Below, piece by piece: positions 35,958 through 45,355 of a stretch of 64,000 nt of DNA. Source of the DNA: Pseudodesulfovibrio tunisiensis (GTDB lineage Bacteria > Desulfobacterota > Desulfovibrionia > Desulfovibrionales > Desulfovibrionaceae); the NCBI RefSeq assembly GCF_022809775.1, contig NZ_CP094380.1, positions 3,385,501 to 3,449,500 of the forward strand, given 5' to 3'. The translations under genes were made by a program, and so were the position numbers. The first letter of the stretch is position 1; every line of letters begins with the position of its first letter. The notes under the pieces were generated by a model, which made no database searches, was not told the DNA's origin, and was given only the letters and a program-made list of their open reading frames with translations.

Positions 35958-36608
35958 CTATACGCCTTTCGGCGATATTGTCTTCGCCTTGATGGCCTGA
36001 AGGCCGCCAAGGGAAAATTCGTAGATCAGCTCCGCCACTTCCTCGGCATTTTCCGGCATGGGGGCGCGTCTGGGCTTGAGTCGGGCCACAAAGGGCGAGG
36101 TCATGAGGTAGTCCAGCAGCAGGGACCACACCTTGGAGCTGCAGAAAAACACGTATTCGTCCGGCGCGTCCGGTCCGAGCACCCCGCGCATGATGGCGCG
36201 AAGCTCGTCGACCCGGGGCTGGACCTGCTGCCTGACGATGAAGTCGAGCTGGTCGCTCGGCTTGGCCACCTCGTTCAGGAAGATGGACCAGCGATGTGCG
36301 CTGAAACCGTGATTCCTCGTGTAGATGTCCAGAATCAGCGCTCGTATGAACGCCTTGAGCCGCTCCTGCGGCGGCATGGACTCCCCGGTCAGGTCCGGAA
36401 CCACGTCCTGCTCGAAAAAGACCTTTCTGAGCACGGCTTCATAGAGCGGCCCCTTGCCCCCAAAATGGTAGTTCACCGCAGCCACGTTGGCATTTGCGCG
36501 TGCGCAGATTTCGCGCACGGTGGCGGCGTGATACCCCTTTTCCGCGAACACGCTCACGGCGTTGTCCAGCAGGGCTTCCTTGGTTGATTGGTCGTTTTCG
36601 CTACTCAT
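35958..36608 (-). CDS. TetR-family transcriptional regulator
   Basis: 216 residues from the ATG at 36608 (MSSENDQSTKEALLDNAVSVFAEKGYHAATVREICARANANVAAVNYHFGGKGPLYEAVL), a standard TetR helix-turn-helix. The C-terminal ligand domain resembles the CecR/DUF1956 group (FIRALILDIYTRNHGFSAHRWSIFLNE). The ligand is unknown. Divergent from ispH, with a palindrome just upstream. An earlier TTG start at 36629 is less likely. Confidence 0.9.
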   Translation of the reverse strand: MSSENDQSTKEALLDNAVSVFAEKGYHAATVREICARANANVAAVNYHFGGKGPLYEAVLRKVFFEQDVVPDLTGESMPPQERLKAFIRALILDIYTRNHGFSAHRWSIFLNEVAKPSDQLDFIVRQQVQPRVDELRAIMRGVLGPDAPDEYVFFCSSKVWSLLLDYLMTSPFVARLKPRRAPMPENAEEVAELIYEFSLGGLQAIKAKTISPKGV

Positions 36609-36624
36609 TTCGTGTTTCCATGGA

Positions 36625-36642
36625 TTCAAACATGCGTTTGAA
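36625..36642. promoter_or_regulatory. Candidate TetR operator
   Basis: TTCAAAC-ATGC-GTTTGAA, perfect 7-base arms, lies 17 bases upstream of the TetR ATG in the space shared with ispH. Confidence 0.55.
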
Positions 36643-36765
36643 ATCCGTGTTTAAAGTCATTATTCCACTGTGGCGCTTTTTGTCAAGCTTTGTCGATATC
36701 GGAAAGTTGCCAAGAGGCGCGGGCCGGGATACAGAAGTCGGGCCGGACAAACCGGAGGTATTTCC

Positions 36766-37614
36766 ATGAAAGTCATTCTTGCTGAAACGGCCGGTTTCTG
36801 CATGGGCGTGGCGCTTGCCCTGCGCAAACTGGACAATCTCATTGCCGAGGCCGGGAATCGGCCCATATACACCCTCGGCCCCATCATTCACAACCCGCAG
36901 GTGCTGGAGCATTATGCGCGCCGCGGCGTGACCACGGCAAAGGAGCCCGAGGTCATTCCCAATGGCTCTCTGGCCGTGATCCGGGCGCACGGCATTACCC
37001 GCGATGTGGAAGAGACCCTGCGCTCCCGCGACGTGCTGGTCAAGGACGCCACCTGTCCCCGGGTCAAGAAGGCCCAGCTTCTCATAGAACGTCATACTGC
37101 GGACGGCGCGCATCTGCTGCTCTACGGCGAGGCCGATCACCCCGAGGTCAAGGGACTGGTCAGCTATGCCGGCAGCGGATTCACCGTGTTCGATGATCCG
37201 GCCGAGCTGGACATGGACGAAATCCGTTCGGACCGAAAATACGTGCTTGCGGCCCAGACCACGCAGGATCGGCATGTCTTCGAGGAACTGGCCGAAAAGC
37301 TGGACAACACCCCGGACGCGGATGTGACCATACTGCGCACGATTTGCGACGCGACCCGTCTTCGTCAGCGCGAGGCGCGGGATCTGGCCTCCAATGTGGG
37401 ATGCATGGTCGTGGTTGGCGGCAGAAACAGCGGCAACACCCGCAGGCTGGTTCAGGTCGCTGCGGAGCAGGGTGCCATGTGCCGTCACGTGGAAGTCTGG
37501 GATGAGATCGATCCCGAGGATTTCCGCAATTGTTCCGAGGTGGGCGTCACCGCAGGCGCATCCACGCCCAAGTCGTCCATTGATGCAGTGGTGCAGGGCC
37601 TGAAGGCGTTGTAG
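36766..37614 (+). CDS. ispH: 4-hydroxy-3-methylbut-2-enyl diphosphate reductase
   Basis: Last MEP-pathway enzyme, [4Fe-4S] reductase giving IPP and DMAPP; 282 residues from the ATG at 36766 behind GGAGGT. Three cluster cysteines are seen in AGFCMGVALALRKL (Cys12), DATCPRVKK and TICDATRLRQ. Active-site HNPQV, the later SxN motif GGRNSGNTRRL and the C-terminal GVTAGASTPKS are present. Length is normal. Confidence 0.95.
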   Translation: MKVILAETAGFCMGVALALRKLDNLIAEAGNRPIYTLGPIIHNPQVLEHYARRGVTTAKEPEVIPNGSLAVIRAHGITRDVEETLRSRDVLVKDATCPRVKKAQLLIERHTADGAHLLLYGEADHPEVKGLVSYAGSGFTVFDDPAELDMDEIRSDRKYVLAAQTTQDRHVFEELAEKLDNTPDADVTILRTICDATRLRQREARDLASNVGCMVVVGGRNSGNTRRLVQVAAEQGAMCRHVEVWDEIDPEDFRNCSEVGVTAGASTPKSSIDAVVQGLKAL

Positions 37615-37643
37615 GCAGCACGTTTTGTCTGCTGAAAAAATCC

Positions 37644-37682
37644 GGGGCCGGAAATCCAGGCACGAAGGATTTCCGGCCCCTA
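37644..37682 (-). terminator. Strong hairpin after ispH, T tract on the minus strand
   Basis: Perfect 14-bp arms GGGGCCGGAAATCC and GGATTTCCGGCCCC. The run of six A on the left means the T tract lies on the minus strand, so for ispH it acts only as a stem-loop. No minus-strand gene enters it in this window. Confidence 0.6.
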
Positions 37683-37861
37683 CGCTGACATCCGCCGTCT
37701 GCTTTTTCCGCCCGGCCCGGTCCCGATTTCACAGTGGAGGGCTGCATGTCGGCCCGGATATCGGGCCAGCCGGCCGGATGCCTGCTGGATGGGGGTGGTC
37801 GATACGCGTTTGCACGCTTCTCGGCTGATTTCACCATACCGGCATTCAGGCGCTCAGGTAT

Positions 37862-37867
37862 TATAAT
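37862..37867 (+). promoter_or_regulatory. -10 element (TATAAT) upstream of the riboswitch candidate
   Basis: Perfect TATAAT 33 bases before the first stem of the candidate aptamer. No good -35 box is visible at the usual distance. Confidence 0.45.
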
Positions 37868-37894
37868 AACCCCGTTCTAACATCCCCACGCGTT

Positions 37895-37960
37895 TTCCCT
37901 TGCCCGGCAGGGACTGTCCCTGTATGAGGCGAAGGCCGGTGCCTGATCCCGGGCAAATTC
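37895..37960 (+). ncRNA. Candidate molybdenum-cofactor (Moco) riboswitch
   Basis: Upstream of moaE-moaA, an outer stem TTGCCCGG/CCGGGCAA (37900-37907 and 37949-37956) closes on a hairpin CAGGGA-CTG-TCCCTG and a second arm AGGC...GCCT containing gaaggccggt. This three-way layout just before molybdopterin genes resembles the Moco RNA motif. The following 80 bases contain a GTCCC...GGGAC pairing that could form the expression platform. Confidence 0.6.
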
Positions 37961-38039
37961 CCGAGGGTTGCGTCCCTTGTCTTCCGGTCGTATCTACGGG
38001 GACAGTGCAGGCGGATACTTTCCTGTCAGGAGTAGAAAC

Positions 38040-38402
38040 ATGGACATCAACAAAGCCATTGCCGAATTGAAGAAGGAGCCCGGGTTCGCCGAGAACGTGG
38101 GCATGATGCTGGTACACAACGGTGTCGTGCGCGCCTGGTCTCGCAAGGATCACAGCGAAGTCACGGCCATTGAAATCACGTCGGATCTGGAAAGGATCGA
38201 ATCCATCCGTCAGGAAATCGAGGCCCGTCCCGGCATTTTTCGCGCCGTGGCTCAGGCCAATTCCGGTCGCATGAAACCGGGCGACGACGTGCTGCTGCTC
38301 GTTGTTGCCGGAGACATCCGGGAAAACGTCAAGCCTGCGCTTGCGGATTTTCTGGATCGGGTCAAGTCCGAGGCCGTGAGCAAGCGCGAGATATTCGCGT
38401 AG
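38040..38402 (+). CDS. moaE: Molybdopterin synthase catalytic subunit family (MoaE)
   Basis: Adds dithiolene sulfur from MoaD to precursor Z to make molybdopterin. From the ATG at 38040 behind AGGAG the product is 120 residues: MDINKAIAELKKEPGFAENV, then GVVRAWSRKD and [51 protein letters not shown], the MoaE core. The usual catalytic Lys region is only partly recognisable. No moaD in the window. moaA follows in the same operon. Confidence 0.82.
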   Translation: MDINKAIAELKKEPGFAENVGMMLVHNGVVRAWSRKDHSEVTAIEITSDLERIESIRQEIEARPGIFRAVAQANSGRMKPGDDVLLLVVAGDIRENVKPALADFLDRVKSEAVSKREIFA

Positions 38403-38484
38403 CTGTTTTTCGTCCTGCCCGCGCTTGCGGGCGGACGCAATTCCCATCCGCCGCATCACTACAGGATTGCCGGGAGGCGAATCC

Positions 38485-39489
38485 ATGCACAAGACACTTA
38501 CCGACACGCACGGCCGCATGGTCTCGTACATGCGCATCAGCGTGACCGACCGCTGCAATCTCCGCTGCAAATATTGCGCAGGGGAGGCTCTGGACTTCAT
38601 TCCCCACCCCAGGATTCTTCGCTACGAGGAGATCATGGACCTGATCGGCCTCGGCCATTCCATGGGCGTGGACAAGATTCGGTTCACCGGGGGCGAACCC
38701 TTTGTGCGCAAGGGATTCGCCGACTTCATGGTGGCGGCGGCTGGCCGTTTCCCGAACATGGAAATGTGCGTCACCACCAATGCCACGCTGATCCGCGACT
38801 GGGTCGAACCGCTTTCCAACGCGGGCATTCATCGCATCAACATTTCCCTGGATACCCTGAGTCCGGAAAAATACGAGGCCATCACGGGCAGGGACATGTT
38901 CTCCACGGTCATGGAGAACATCCTGCGTTGCGTGGACGCGGGCATGACCGTCAAGGTCAATGCCGTGGCCATGCACGGGACCAATGACGACGAACTGCCG
39001 GGCTTTCTGGATTTTGCGGCGTCCAACGCACTGGACTTCCGGCTGATCGAATTCATGCCCGTGGGCAGCGAACCGGGCTGGTCGGATCAGGCGGTGTGGA
39101 AGGCCTCGGAAATTCTGGAACAGGCCCAATCCCTTGTCGACCTGACTCCTTCCGAGGACAACGGCATCCGCGTCAAGGGCCCGGCCCGCATGTATGACAT
39201 CAGGGATGGCAAGGGGCGGTTCGGCATCATTTCCCCGTACACCGACCATTTCTGCGGCACCTGCAACCGGCTTCGCATCACGTCGGACGGCAAGCTGCGC
39301 ACCTGCCTGTTTTCGGACAAGACCTTCCGGCTTCGCCCGGCCCTGCGCCATCCGGCTCTGGGCCTGAAATTCGTGGAACGCATCATTCGTCGTGCCGGAC
39401 GCAAGAAGCCCATCGGGCATGAACTGCTGGAACGCATGCCCTCGGGCCAGTCCGTGTGCAGCACGCGAATGGCCTCCATCGGCGGCTGA
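38485..39489 (+). CDS. moaA: GTP 3',8-cyclase (MoaA)
   Basis: Radical-SAM enzyme for the first step of molybdopterin synthesis, 334 residues from the ATG at 38485 (GGGAGG upstream). N-terminal cluster CNLRCKYC, SAM motif FTGGEPFVRKG, C-terminal cluster CGTCNRLRITSDGKLRTCLF and the terminal Gly-Gly (MASIGG) that is required for activity in the family. Same strand and operon as moaE, under the riboswitch candidate. Confidence 0.94.
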   Translation: MHKTLTDTHGRMVSYMRISVTDRCNLRCKYCAGEALDFIPHPRILRYEEIMDLIGLGHSMGVDKIRFTGGEPFVRKGFADFMVAAAGRFPNMEMCVTTNATLIRDWVEPLSNAGIHRINISLDTLSPEKYEAITGRDMFSTVMENILRCVDAGMTVKVNAVAMHGTNDDELPGFLDFAASNALDFRLIEFMPVGSEPGWSDQAVWKASEILEQAQSLVDLTPSEDNGIRVKGPARMYDIRDGKGRFGIISPYTDHFCGTCNRLRITSDGKLRTCLFSDKTFRLRPALRHPALGLKFVERIIRRAGRKKPIGHELLERMPSGQSVCSTRMASIGG

Positions 39490-39518
39490 TCCCCTTCCTT
39501 TCCCTTTTCTCTCTTTCC

Positions 39519-39555
39519 GGTGCACGGGCGGACCGCAAGGTCCGGCCCGTGCACC
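39519..39555 (+). terminator. Hairpin after moaA
   Basis: GGTGCACGGGC-GGACC and GGTCC-GCCCGTGCACC form a 16-bp stem with one bulge and a GCAA tetraloop. The following sequence is only moderately T-rich. Confidence 0.65.
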
Positions 39556-39672
39556 ATGCTTGATAATTTCCCTGTTTCCCTTCCCAAAACTGCGTGAAAT
39601 TCGTATTCATTAGAAAAAGGTTTTCACGTTTCGGCCGCAATGGGGCGGTCTTCGGACTCTCAAGGATGTCTC

Positions 39673-42585
39673 GTGGCAGCACTGTTCGGGAACATGCGTA
39701 TACGCTATCGACTCGCGCTCGGGTACTGTCTCGTCTTTCTGCTTGTCTTTTCCGTTGCCGGCTGGTGGATGTTTTCCGAAGTCGGGAATATCGTGGAGAG
39801 CGGCATTGAAATGCAGCTCGATACCACCACGGACGCCATTGCCGACATGGTGGAGACGGCAGCGGACGTTTCCGTGCGCAATCGACTTCGCGCCATTGCG
39901 GAAAAGAATCTGGACATTCTGGAATCCCTGGCCGCCCGGGCGCGCGCCGGGGAAATGACCGAAGCCGAAGCCCGAAGTCTGGCCCGATCCATCCTGCTTT
40001 CCCAGAACGTGGGCCATACCGGCTACATCTACTGCCTGACGAGCAGGGGCGTGCTGGCCGTGCATCCGGTTGCGGCCATGGAGGGGCGCGACATTTCCCG
40101 GGAATGGCTCATTCGCGAACAGATCGGCCGGTTGCGCGGATTTCTTGCCTATCAGTGGCGCAACGATCAGGAAACCATGACGCGGGACAAGGTCCTGTAC
40201 ATGGACTATTTCGAGCCGTGGGACTGGATCGTGTCAGTGTCCTCGTACCGCGCGGAATTCGCTTCCCTGGTGCAGGTGGATGATTTCCGCGCCGCGATCG
40301 AGGACCGGAAGCTTGGCGAGAACGGGTATGTCTTCGTGCTCAACTCCCGGGGCGAAGTCATACTGCATCCCTGGATTGCCGAAGGCATCCCTGATTCGGG
40401 AACCATTGCGGGACGGCCTCTGGTCAAGGAAATGCTTGCGCTGGGCCGCGGTACGCTTCGCTATGAACTGGTCGATCCGGGACGTGGAGAAGCCCGGGAA
40501 AAGGTGGTCCGCTTCACCTCGATCCCGAATCTGGAATGGATCGTTGGGGCGAGCGGCTATCTGGATGAGGTCTACGCCCCGCTGCTCCGGTTCAAGTGCC
40601 TGTTCTGGGGCGCAGCCGGAATGACCCTGCTTCTGATCATTCCGCTCAGCTTCCTTCTTGCCTCGGATATCACCCGGCCGCTTTCCCGTCTGACTCGCAG
40701 GATGGAGCAGGCCGAAGCCGGAGATTTTCAGGCTCGTCTGGAGTGCGATGCCAAAGGCGAAATCGGCGAGCTTGCCCGGCGTTTCAACGGATTCATGGAT
40801 GCGTTGCAGGCTTCGCGGGAAAAGCTTCGGCTGGAGATCGAAATCCGCAGAAGTGCGGAACAGCAGCTTCGATTGTACGGGCAGGCCTTTGAGAGCGCAC
40901 TGGAGGGCATCTGCATCACGGATGTGCATGGCAATATCGTGGAGATCAATCCGGCTTTCACGACCATCACGGGATATTCCGCCGAGGAGGTCATGGGCAG
41001 AAATCCCCGCCTGCTCAAGTCCGACCGTCATGATGCGGACTTCTACAAGGAGATGTGGCACTCCCTGAACACGAAGGGGCGCTGGGTGGCGGAAATCTGG
41101 AATCGTCGCAAGGATGGGGAGTCCTATCCGGAACTGCTCAGCATCAGCGCCATCCGGGGCGAGAACGGCGACCCCACGCACTACATCGCCGTGTTTCACG
41201 ACATCACGGACATGAAGATCAAGGAGGAGCAGATCGAGCATCAGGCCTACCATGACGCCCTGACCGGTCTGCCCAACCGCATTCTGCTCAATGACCGCCT
41301 TTCCGTGGCCATTTCCCATGCCAGACGCGATCCCATGCGAGTGGCCGTGTATTTCATCGATCTGGACAACTTCAAGACCATCAACGACAGCCTCGGGCAT
41401 GCACTGGGTGACGAACTGCTGCAGGGAGTGGCCCTGCGGCTGTCGGAGCAGTTCCGCAGTCAGGACACCGTGGCCCGACTGGGCGGCGACGAATTCGTGG
41501 TCATGATCGAGGATGTGGCGGACGACAGGCATGTGGTGAATGCTGCTGAGCGCATTCTCGAAGCGTTGCGCGAGCCTTTCCTGATCCGGGAAAACGAATT
41601 GTTTGTCACGGCCAGCGTAGGCATCACGGTCTTTCCCGACGATGGAGAGGAGCCGGGCACCCTGATCCGCAACGCGGACATGGCCATGTATCAGGCCAAG
41701 GCGCGCGGCAGAAACGATTATTTCGTGTTCAAGGCCGAAATGAATGATCGTGTCTCGGATCGGTTGGCCCGGGAGAGTGCATTGCGTCGGGCCGTGAATG
41801 AGCGGGAGTTCACCGTGTTCTTTCAGCCCAAGGTGGACATCTGTTCCATGGAGGTCTGCGGCATGGAAGCCCTGGTCCGCTGGGAGCGAAAGGACGGAAC
41901 TCTGGTCAGTCCCGGCGAATTCATTCCGCTGGCCGAGGAGACCGGGCTCATGATTCCGCTCGGGGAAATCGTGCTTGATGCGTCCTGCAAGGCCATGCAG
42001 GTCTTCGACGGCATGGGGTGTTCCGGTCTCAAGGTCTCCGTCAATCTGTCACCGGTGCAGTTCCGGCAGGACGATCTGGTGGAAACCATCGTGGCCAATC
42101 TGGAGCGCAACGGCCTGCCGCCGTCCCGGCTGGAAGTGGAGATCACGGAATCCACGCTCATGACCGACGTGGCTTCGTCGACCGACAAGCTCAACCGTCT
42201 GGTGGAGCACGGCATCTCCGTGTCCATCGACGACTTCGGCACCGGATATTCCTCCCTGTACTATCTCAAGGCCTTTCCCATCAGTGTGCTCAAGATCGAC
42301 CGCTCGTTCATCCACGACGTGGCCGTTGATCCGAACGATGCGCAGATTGTCCGCACCATCATTCTCATGGCCGGGAATCTGGGGCTCGACGTTGTGGCGG
42401 AAGGAGTGGAAAACGAGGAACAGCTTGCGCTGTTGCAGGGATTCGGATGCGGTCTGGTGCAGGGATACCATTTCAGCCGCCCCTTGCCGCTGGAAGGCAT
42501 GATCGAGTACCTGCGTTCCGAGGATGGCAGGCTGGAGGCGTGTCTGGAAAAAGGGGATGCCGGGAAGGATGCCGACGATCAGTAG
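39673..42585 (+). CDS. Cache-HAMP-PAS-GGDEF-EAL cyclic-di-GMP protein
   Basis: Membrane sensor of about 970 residues with both cyclic-di-GMP synthesis and breakdown domains. A GTG start at 39673 has AAGGA properly placed. Order: TM1 ([21 protein letters not shown]), a periplasmic double-Cache region ([16 protein letters not shown] and [16 protein letters not shown]), TM2 at about 310-335, HAMP, PAS, GGDEF with RxxD inhibitory site (RSQD) five residues before GGDEF, then EAL (MEALVRWE and [14 protein letters not shown]). Catalytic motifs of both output domains appear intact. The Cache ligand is unknown. Confidence 0.92.
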   Translation: MAALFGNMRIRYRLALGYCLVFLLVFSVAGWWMFSEVGNIVESGIEMQLDTTTDAIADMVETAADVSVRNRLRAIAEKNLDILESLAARARAGEMTEAEARSLARSILLSQNVGHTGYIYCLTSRGVLAVHPVAAMEGRDISREWLIREQIGRLRGFLAYQWRNDQETMTRDKVLYMDYFEPWDWIVSVSSYRAEFASLVQVDDFRAAIEDRKLGENGYVFVLNSRGEVILHPWIAEGIPDSGTIAGRPLVKEMLALGRGTLRYELVDPGRGEAREKVVRFTSIPNLEWIVGASGYLDEVYAPLLRFKCLFWGAAGMTLLLIIPLSFLLASDITRPLSRLTRRMEQAEAGDFQARLECDAKGEIGELARRFNGFMDALQASREKLRLEIEIRRSAEQQLRLYGQAFESALEGICITDVHGNIVEINPAFTTITGYSAEEVMGRNPRLLKSDRHDADFYKEMWHSLNTKGRWVAEIWNRRKDGESYPELLSISAIRGENGDPTHYIAVFHDITDMKIKEEQIEHQAYHDALTGLPNRILLNDRLSVAISHARRDPMRVAVYFIDLDNFKTINDSLGHALGDELLQGVALRLSEQFRSQDTVARLGGDEFVVMIEDVADDRHVVNAAERILEALREPFLIRENELFVTASVGITVFPDDGEEPGTLIRNADMAMYQAKARGRNDYFVFKAEMNDRVSDRLARESALRRAVNEREFTVFFQPKVDICSMEVCGMEALVRWERKDGTLVSPGEFIPLAEETGLMIPLGEIVLDASCKAMQVFDGMGCSGLKVSVNLSPVQFRQDDLVETIVANLERNGLPPSRLEVEITESTLMTDVASSTDKLNRLVEHGISVSIDDFGTGYSSLYYLKAFPISVLKIDRSFIHDVAVDPNDAQIVRTIILMAGNLGLDVVAEGVENEEQLALLQGFGCGLVQGYHFSRPLPLEGMIEYLRSEDGRLEACLEKGDAGKDADDQ

Positions 42586-43025
42586 TCGTCCAGCGGGTTG
42601 TTCCTTCGGCGGTTCTGTTTCTTGCGGGCCAGCCGTTTCTTGGATTCCAGCCTGCGGCGCACCGAGCCCAGAGTGGGCAGGGTTTCCTTGCGAGGGGTAA
42701 CGGGCTTGAGCGCCCAGCGAAGCAGTTCCACGAATCGTTCCAGCGCGGACTCCCGGTTGGATTTCTGACTGCGGAATTTCTGGGACGTGACGCTCAGCAC
42801 GCCGCGCGAGTCGATTTTTCGGCGCAGCTTGCCCCGGACTGCGACCTTCTGGAGCTGGGTCAGGGATTGGGTGCGGTCCACATTGAACCGGACCGTGACG
42901 CGCGTATCCGTGGTGTTCACGTGCTGACCACCGGGCCCGGAGCTTCGGGATGTGGTAAAGGTCAGTTCCTTCACGGGGATGGATACCCGTTCGGTTATCT
43001 GGAGGATTTCATTGGATCGGCTCAT
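42579..43025 (-). CDS. arfB: Peptidyl-tRNA hydrolase ArfB-like ribosome rescue factor
   Basis: 148-residue release-factor-like protein that rescues stalled ribosomes. The GGQ motif lies in [15 protein letters not shown] near residue 30, and the C-terminal tail is highly basic ([20 protein letters not shown]), which enters the mRNA channel in the family. Start ATG at 43025. Its 3' end overlaps the EAL gene stop by 7 bases on the opposite strand. Confidence 0.93.
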   Translation of the reverse strand: MSRSNEILQITERVSIPVKELTFTTSRSSGPGGQHVNTTDTRVTVRFNVDRTQSLTQLQKVAVRGKLRRKIDSRGVLSVTSQKFRSQKSNRESALERFVELLRWALKPVTPRKETLPTLGSVRRRLESKKRLARKKQNRRRNNPLDDY

Positions 43026-43148
43026 GGCCGCACCATGACACGCGTTCCGGCCATCCGCAAGGACCGGTTTTTCCGCGTTGACACGCGGACCGCTTCCGAT
43101 ACAATCCCGCAGATTGAAACCATGAACCTGACAATCGAGGAAACCATA

Positions 43149-43640
43149 ATGTCCGAAATGTGCCCGTGCGGCTCCGGCAAATCCCTTGCCGAATGCTGCG
43201 GACCGTATCTGAATCAGGAGGCTCAGGCCCCCACTGCCGAGGCGCTCATGCGCGCCCGCTATTCCGCCTACGTGACCAGACAGCTTGACTATCTCAGGCA
43301 TTCCCTTGCCCCCGAGCTTCAGGAAAGCCATGACGAGGACGCGGTGCGTGAATGGGCCGACTCCGCCAAATGGCTCGGCCTGCAGATTCTGGACACCATT
43401 GGCGGTTCGGCCGCCGAGGATCAGGGCGTGGTCGAATTTGCCGCGTCCTACGAGCAGGATGGCGCCGCCATGATTCATCGCGAACGTTCCCGTTTTCGGC
43501 GTGATGAGGGTATCTGGTACTACGTGGACGGCGAAGCCATTGCCGGTCCGCCGGTTCGTCGCGAAACGCCCAAGATCGGCCGCAACGAGCCCTGCCCGTG
43601 CGGTTCCGGCAGGAAGTACAAGAAGTGTTGCGGCAGATAG
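43149..43640 (+). CDS. YchJ/UPF0225-type SEC-C domain protein
   Basis: 163 residues with a SEC-C zinc motif at each end: [14 protein letters not shown] and [13 protein letters not shown]. The middle has the NTF2-like YchJ core ([24 protein letters not shown]). The ATG at 43149 has GAGG eight bases upstream; an earlier ATG at 43122 is possible. Molecular role unknown. Confidence 0.9.
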   Translation: MSEMCPCGSGKSLAECCGPYLNQEAQAPTAEALMRARYSAYVTRQLDYLRHSLAPELQESHDEDAVREWADSAKWLGLQILDTIGGSAAEDQGVVEFAASYEQDGAAMIHRERSRFRRDEGIWYYVDGEAIAGPPVRRETPKIGRNEPCPCGSGRKYKKCCGR

Positions 43641-43710
43641 GCTGTTTTCGGCTTTTTTGACAGGGGAATGGCTTCGGCCGAGTGCTCCCTGTCGACAGAG
43701 CTGTTCCGGG

Positions 43711-43760
43711 CGGTCCGGGAAACGTTGCGAGCGTTTCCGGGCCGCTCCCTTTTGGGGGAG
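43711..43760. terminator. Hairpin between convergent YchJ-like and histidine kinase genes
   Basis: CCGGGAAACG and CGTTTCCGG pair around ttgcgag and are followed by gctcccttttgggg. Moderate terminator. Confidence 0.5.
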
Positions 43761-43769
43761 GGCGGGCCG

Positions 43770-45188
43770 TCACTCCGTGTTCATTGGCGCGGTGATGGTG
43801 AAGGTGGTTCCGCGTCCGGGCGTGCTTTCGCAGGAAATGGTTCCATTCAGGGTCTGGGTCACGGTGTTGAAGGTGATGTGCAGGCCGAGGCCCGTGCCGC
43901 CATTTCCCCGGAGCGTGGTGAAAAAGGGTTCGAATATCCTGGGAAGCATCTCCTTGGGCATGCCTTTGCCGTTGTCCGAGAAGGTGAGGGTCAGCATTCC
44001 CTTGTCCACGGTGCCGCCGATGCGGATTTCTCCCTGCTGGTCCGGGTCGAAGGCATGGGTCAGGGCGTTGAAGAGCAGGTTGGAAATGATCTGCATGAGT
44101 GCGCCGGGATAGCTGTATATGTCCCGATCATCGCAATCGTTCAGAATCACGTGGCCTGTGCGGCGGTATTCCGGACTCAGACTCACCAGCACTTCGTCCA
44201 CGTATCCCTTGAGATTGAATATGCGCGGCTGTTCCGAGGACTGGTCTGCCGCGACCTCCTTGAAACTGCGCACGAGCTGGGCCGCGCGTTCCAGATTGAT
44301 GTTGATGCTGCGCGTGGATTCTTCCGCCGCATTGAGGAATTCCTCCATCTCGGTCCTTGTCAGGGCGGACTTGGCATACAGTCCCTGAAGCCGGATCAGG
44401 CGGGCGTCCAGATACGAGGCCGCAGTCACGGCTACGCCCAGAGGCGTGTTGATTTCGTGAGCCACGCCCGCGACCAGTCCGCCGAGGGCCGCCATCTTTT
44501 CGGACATGACCAGTTCGTTCTGGGTGCGACGAAGTGTGTCCAGGGACGTTTCCAGTTCGTTTTTTGCCTGTTTCAGGTTTCGGGTTCTCTCCTCGACCCG
44601 CAGTTCCAGCTCCTCGTTCAACTGGCGAAGTTTTTCCTCGGCCAGCTTGCGGTTCGTGATGTCCACGGAAAGGACCAGAGCCGCATTCTCGGTCGTGCCA
44701 AGAGGGACGAACGGCAGTTTCGTGGTCTGGAGCCAGCGGATGTTGCCCTGCTGGTCGTGGTATTCCTGCTGGAGCGCGACCTTGGGAATGCCGGTGTCGA
44801 TGACGCTTCGGTCGTCTTCGATTTCCTGCTGCGCATGCGTCGCATCCGGGTGGGCGTCCCCGTAGAGCATGCCTGTCAGTTCCCGGGGCGTTTTGCCCAG
44901 ACTGTCGGCCATGGCCTGATTGACGAGCAGTATGCGGCCTTCGGCGTTGCGTGCGTAGACCATGTCCGGCAGCAGGTCCAGAACCTGTCGAATGGTGGCT
45001 TCGCTGGTTTCCAGCGTATGATTGTGGTCCTCGACAAGCTGCCTTCGGCATTTGCGCAGTCGGAAAATGGCATGGCCGAGCATGCCCGCGAGAGCCGCAA
45101 CGGCTGCGGCCTGCCATGACAGCATTGCCGCGGCAAGGATCAGGGCTGCGAGGAAAACGCCCCAAAGCATGTAAGGGAAGGGGACCAT
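43770..45188 (-). CDS. PAS sensor histidine kinase, membrane-anchored
   Basis: 472 residues. Two close hydrophobic segments at residues 5-42 anchor the protein. A PAS domain (VLDLLPDMVYARNAEGRILLVNQAMADSLGK), a coiled-coil linker, H-box VAGVAHEINTPLGV and an HATPase domain with NLLFNALTHAFD, SDNGKGM and GGTGLGLHI follow. Kinase motifs are complete. Divergent from the next kinase gene, which is followed by two response regulators. Confidence 0.93.
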   Translation of the reverse strand: MVPFPYMLWGVFLAALILAAAMLSWQAAAVAALAGMLGHAIFRLRKCRRQLVEDHNHTLETSEATIRQVLDLLPDMVYARNAEGRILLVNQAMADSLGKTPRELTGMLYGDAHPDATHAQQEIEDDRSVIDTGIPKVALQQEYHDQQGNIRWLQTTKLPFVPLGTTENAALVLSVDITNRKLAEEKLRQLNEELELRVEERTRNLKQAKNELETSLDTLRRTQNELVMSEKMAALGGLVAGVAHEINTPLGVAVTAASYLDARLIRLQGLYAKSALTRTEMEEFLNAAEESTRSININLERAAQLVRSFKEVAADQSSEQPRIFNLKGYVDEVLVSLSPEYRRTGHVILNDCDDRDIYSYPGALMQIISNLLFNALTHAFDPDQQGEIRIGGTVDKGMLTLTFSDNGKGMPKEMLPRIFEPFFTTLRGNGGTGLGLHITFNTVTQTLNGTISCESTPGRGTTFTITAPMNTE

Positions 45189-45355
45189 GATTGCACTGTG
45201 CCAGATTGTGGCTTCATTGTGTACCAGGTTAGAAATTCTTCCGACTGATTCGAGAAAATAAATGGAATTTCAACTTGAAAAATGTATGTATCGGTATCGA
45301 ATGGTGCAAACATTGCCACAGGGTGATGCTGCTGAAAAAAGTGGAGTCATGCCGC

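Noticed and set aside
37644..37682. Terminator for ispH
   Set aside because: The hairpin is perfect but its T tract is on the minus strand, so it is listed as a minus-strand structure rather than the ispH terminator.
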